DNA of 64,000 nt. It comes from Cylicocyclus nassatus (lineage: Eukaryota > Nematoda > Chromadorea > Rhabditida > Strongylidae). The stretch is from NCBI GenBank assembly GCA_958299035.1, contig CATQJL010000316.1, positions 31,685,441 to 31,749,440 of the forward strand. The letters run 5' to 3'. The notes beneath the pieces were generated by a model, which saw only the letters and a program-made list of their open reading frames with translations, was not told the origin of the DNA and made no database searches. Below are positions 59,918-64,000 of the stretch, piece after piece. Each line of letters begins with the position of its first letter. Within the stretch, counting starts at the first letter, position 1. The position numbers and the translations under genes are program-made.

Positions 59918-60483
59918 TCTCGGATCTAGGAAACAGCAACACAGCAACGTAACAGAAAAGCTGCTGCCAAGTCATGCGAGGGATGCTGGTGGGAGCAGAT
60001 AAGAGAAGGGGGGGGGGGAATCCATCATCGGATCACGTGCGGGAGCCGGATTTTTTTTCAAAGATTTCCTTGTTGTAAACATGAAAATCACCTTAACACA
60101 TAAGCTGTCTAGGTATTGACCTTAGCAGATGATTTTAGTCATTAATAAGTAGAGAAATCGTACTCTAACAAACAGCGACTAAGGCGCGCAAAACCAGATC
60201 AGTGACGGCCGCATTTGGAGCAGTATGTCATAAAAGCTAGATTTTGCACGAACTAGATTTCGAATATATTCAAGACTGAAATCATGCTAGAAAGTCGTGC
60301 TCATGAACAATCCTCAAATTTAAGATGACCTTGAATAGAATTGCCAAAGCATATACGTACTTGTGACGACAGAATTTTACAGGATTTTGGCCTTTGGAGT
60401 GTAAACAAAGGTATGAAAGCCCTAGGCATTATTAAGACCCTTCTTTATTCCACTCTAAACCATGTCTTTCTGCGCAAAGAACC
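59918..60483. other. No gene seen
   Basis: A G-run lies at about 60008. Otherwise spacer. Confidence 0.4.
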
Positions 60484-60943
60484 TAACGAGGGAATGGTCA
60501 AAAATCGATGTGGCCAATTTGGGCAAGCTGCATACCATTAGATGCAGCATAAAACGCTAATTTGAATCTATATTCCTTATCTGCAGAGCGACTATATGGG
60601 CGAAGTTATGAGCCGCTGAAAGCCGTTATTATGCTAAGAAATCGTACATGTAAAGGGCAAACTTGGCCGTACAGAGCCACTTTCGGCTAAGCATTAGATC
60701 TAAACATGCAACTAGGTCACTTCATATAGCCCGTACCTAGAGGTGAGTTAAAAGGGCAATAGTGTGCATAATATGGCAATTTTTATGAACGATTTTTTCG
60801 CACTAAAGCTACTCATAACTTCTTCTACAAAGGCGCTTTGCAGATAAGGAAAGCAGATTTGAAATCAGCGTTCTGTACTGCATCGAATGATATGCAGCTT
60901 GTCTGGATTGGCCACTTCGACTTCTGACCATTTCCTTGTAAGA
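60484..60943. mobile_element. Foldback element, ACAAGGGAATGGTC family, copy 2
   Basis: Same order of arms and spacer as 34376-34833, including GGCCAAT, GCAAGCTGCATACCATTA and TTGGCCGTACAGAGCCAC, in the same orientation. Several indels separate the copies. Confidence 0.78.
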
Positions 60944-61378
60944 ATTACCGTAAGTACCGCACTGTCTTGCGCACTTTGTAGATCTGTCTCTCATCGTGGC
61001 AATTCCGCAGATCCAACTCTGGTGCAAATAGTAATTAAAGTAAGTAACTTTACAGCTTTCAACTTTTCCGCGTTGTCCGAACTCCAGATCCAGCTGCGTT
61101 TATAAAAAAGACAAACTTCTTGTCGCAGGTAATGACCGATAAATGTTTCCTCTACATAACGCTAGTTGGCATACCCGGCTTTGTCTGACTATACCGTACC
61201 ATATCTTGTCACAACCATATCAAGTATTAAAGGTCACTTCAATTTTACTCTGTACTGGCCCCACCTGTATGTATCCTGCCTCCACTTATTTCGTAGTCAG
61301 AATGCTCACATATCCCTCGGTGCCAACTTTTAGCCTCGTTCTTCAAACTTCGCAAAAAAGCGATGAAATTGATATAGG
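60944..61378. other. No gene seen
   Basis: Spacer up to the 216-bp MITE. Confidence 0.4.
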
Positions 61379-61380
61379 TA

Positions 61381-61596
61381 CAGTCGAGTAGATTTAGCGG
61401 TAAATATAGTGTGCTTGCACAGAAGGTGAAATGCGGTGAAATTTGCGCGTGAACAAGTAGCCACGCCAGTACTGCGGGTACCTTGCGCGCGCAATTGGCC
61501 GGCGTCACAGTCGAAGCTATTTCTTCACGTGCAAATTTTACCGCATTTCACCTTCCGTGCAAGCACACTGTATTTACCGCTAAATCTACTCGACTG
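61381..61596. mobile_element. 216-bp MITE, CAGTCGAGTAGAT family, copy 2
   Basis: Same ends and exactly the same length as 8780-8995, with TA at 61379-61380 and 61597-61598. The asymmetric GC-rich centre is reversed relative to copy 1, so the two insertions lie in opposite orientations. Confidence 0.93.
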
Positions 61597-61679
61597 TAAC
61601 CGCTAATTAGAGACTCGTGTTTAATTCGTAATCAGTATTCGTAATCGTATTCGTAATCATTACCCTTTGTGCCATCTCC

Positions 61680-61728
61680 CAGCCCCGACCGACACACAAA
61701 CATATATTCAGCTTTATATATAAGACTA
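61680..61728 (+). repeat. Retroelement-like tail ending TTTATATATAAG
   Basis: GACACACAAACATATATTCAGCTTTATATATAAGA resembles the right end of 27219-27694. Only the tail is present. Confidence 0.5.
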
Positions 61729-64000
61729 GTGAACTTACGGGTCGCTAGTAAGTGGGTTGGGGCAAGTATATCGGTTGCGTACGTAAAACTATCTACTTAA
61801 ACTAATTGCCAATCTTTCCACAATTACCCAATGTTGAGATGGTCGCATGAAACAAGATACGAATCCTAAATCATTGTTGGTTTCTCCTTTAACTTTCTAG
61901 CCTCAAGAGTAGAATTTTAAAGAGTAAAGGCTCCCAAAAATGGGATTTCACCGGATTGTAGTGATCTTCCCAAAACGCAGGCAAAATTTGTCCCAAAGAG
62001 AATCTTCGTATAGAATATTTCATAAACCATCAGAGAATTGTGCAGCATCTCGATCGAAGCAATTCTATCATAAACTCTAGCGAAGCTATCATACTTCTCA
62101 CTCAGTTTACAGAGTTCAGGGTGGTATTTATCGATCTCCTGCATGGGAAGGGGTTCCCCTATAGGTAACAGCCCGTACGAACGCGGGCACCGGCCAGCCC
62201 CGCCCGCGATATATGAAGCGGAACTGGTGACTGGGCTCCTGTCTATTGAAGAATATGGTCCGATCTGGCAAGTTTGGCCATGTCATGGCAGTCAGGCAGC
62301 AGTTCCCCATCTCGACTAGTCGGGCAGCGCTGCCCGTTTGGGCCGCGCTTCACGGACTTTCATAAATCGCGGGAAGGCGCTCTCGCTGTGCGGGGTCTCG
62401 TTAACAATGGCCCGAACAGCGAGTGGGAGATTGATAAATACCGCCCCAGAAGAGATCTGTCTGGAAGTGTAGGTAATGAGAGTGGTTTGAGTATTTGAAC
62501 AACACAGTCTTTTTTGTCGTGCAAGTCGGTTAACCGTTAACCCTGATTAGATCAAGGAAAAGTTATTGAGGTGATTGACCTTTTTGTAAGAGAGGCAAAA
62601 CGAAACGGAAGTAGTCGAGAACTTTTACGTGAAAACTTGTGTTAAAATCTTGATGTTTTCCGCGCCCCAATCATGTTGTCGCCTCAATTTGTAATTACTA
62701 TCATTTCAACGTGCATCGGTCATCCCTGGTCTCTAGTTTCTAACCATAAAATTGCTTCCTACTTAAGTAAGTAACCAGGGCAGTGATCACGTTGAAAACG
62801 GCAGCTTTTAAATGCATGCTAGCGATGCTTATGCTACAATGGGAAAGGTGGTTCAATAAATTTCACCCATATAACTCATTCTTCTTTGGGGTCTTTTAGG
62901 ACTAAGTTGAGCTGCCAAAGCGAATAAGAATTTTTGACCGACTAATAACTACGGAGCTACAACATCACCGAGCACTCCGACCAATACTCAAACGTCAAAC
63001 CGCCGATACAGGACTATGTTGTACATTCTGCATAATCCATAAGCTGTTATCGTACATTTTTTGACTCTTATAAACTTATCGATTTTCGGTGCAACTACAT
63101 TTAGCTTGAATAATCTTACTCAGGTGCTTTTACGCTCAAAACTCAGAAATTAAATACTCTAACGATTCTTCAGGGTGCAATGATTGTGCGAAAATATCTC
63201 AAGCCTTACTTCAGACAATAGCTTATCAAAACTAGATTTGTAATCAGCGCTTCGAGACGCATCTGCCTGTATGTGTCTGATTACGAATGGCCACGGTCAC
63301 CAAGTATCCTCCCCTGTTCTTGAATGGTTTTTGTGGTTCAATGGTTCGAGCAAGTGCCATTTGCGTGAGTGATGTACCCGTACCGTGCGGGCGTCGTGCG
63401 GCGAACCCTAGAGGAACCCTGGTTAAGTTTGGTGGAATTAAGTTTTTCTGTCCCATCGGTAGCACGCGGTATTGTTGTGATGTATACTCCTAGGTAGTTT
63501 TAGTATTGGTTTGATGTAGTGATTCTTTGTGCTTTGCAAGACAAACCAATGTATATATTGTTTGTGCATGATCTCTCAAGTTCTAGTCGCATTGGTATAA
63601 AGTATTATAGGCTCCCCGAATGGCGAGGGCGGTCGCGATGGTCAACCGATAATCTATCAGCTACGTTTCAACACTGAACAACCAATCGCTGATACGATTA
63701 CCCCACTCCTCCCTCGCGGCAACCTGGGAACCGATGGTATGCAGATAGGGGTAGTTTGCGACACGGTCGCGCAAGGATCCAGTTTGCACGGTCGTTCGTA
63801 ACATTTCAAGAAATACGGACTCGGATTGTATAATGGCGAGCAGTGAAAGGTGCTGAGCCCCAAGGAGCCGTGACAATATCATTTCTAATAGGTAAAATCA
63901 TTCGATTAATTTTACATGTCATTCTGGTAATTCAACATTTAGGCAATTCTTGACTCTCTTGATGTTTTTACGTTTGCTGCATTATCTCGTTTTTTTACAA
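61729..64000. other. No supported gene; two GC-richer patches
   Basis: Patches at 62140-62430 and 63290-63860 are richer in GC than their surroundings, with overlapping frames on both strands. I recognise no product. They may be old repeats, since copies of similar GC-rich patches are common in nematode intergenic DNA, but I have no second copy in the window to prove it. Confidence 0.35.

Noticed and set aside
63338..63362. tRNA-like GGTTCAATGGTTCGAGC
   Set aside because: No cloverleaf with acceptor, D and anticodon stems could be drawn around it.
1..64000. CRISPR arrays, bacterial operons, rRNA genes and spliced-leader genes
   Set aside because: No regularly spaced identical repeats, ribosome binding sites, rRNA signatures or SL1-type sequence were seen.

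Overview
This window looks like gene-poor, repeat-rich chromosomal DNA from a nematode, probably a strongylid or other clade V worm. I infer this from the dense population of TA-flanked mariner-type inverted-repeat elements with TTAGG ends, the short TATA-driven genes, the lack of any long open frame, a Penelope-like element fragment, and AT-rich composition with invertebrate-style low-complexity spacers. There is no sign of prokaryotic organisation. A run of exactly 500 Ns (780-1279) marks a scaffold gap. The species assignment is inference only.

The only genes I can support well are three tiny intronless-looking genes that form a family: 7437-7550 (+, 37 aa), 36220-36321 (+, 33 aa) and 39529-39657 (-, 42 aa). 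All start M-x-HINVD, continue into a basic R/Q-rich stretch with an (R)RQL or ERQL motif, and differ in the shared N-terminal codons only at synonymous third positions. Each lies about 100-115 bp downstream of a TATA box, and each TATA box has a GGCGKGGC box 11-16 bp upstream of it. I do not recognise the family. It is the best candidate here for something undescribed.

Most of the remaining annotatable sequence is transposable-element debris. From left to right it includes a mariner-type end (1-105), a large palindrome beside the gap (1280-2602), a self-nested pair (4544-6556 with 5248-6267 inside), paired 216-bp elements (8780-8995 and 61381-61596), and mariner-type elements at 12491-13303, 15981-16753, 18433-19141, 21591-22275, 52566-53527, 53530-54227 and 58042-59551. 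A CAGGGTGTCCC family is present at 24079, 26044-26707 and 48576-49247. There is a GGCGCA-type element at 25038-25654, a head-to-head tail repeat with a perfect 30-bp hairpin (27219-27694), a diverged palindrome (32511-33137), a duplicated foldback family (34376-34833 and 60484-60943), a Penelope-like remnant with hammerhead ribozyme motifs (44069-45535), and a hAT-like element with an 8-bp target duplication (46868-47197).

A few short open segments with good splice-site flanks (near 9.7, 23.8, 24.8, 30.0, 43.0, 52.4 and 59.8 kb) may be exons of spliced genes or chance. I list them with low confidence because I could not join them into models. The long spaces between these features hold nothing else I can support.
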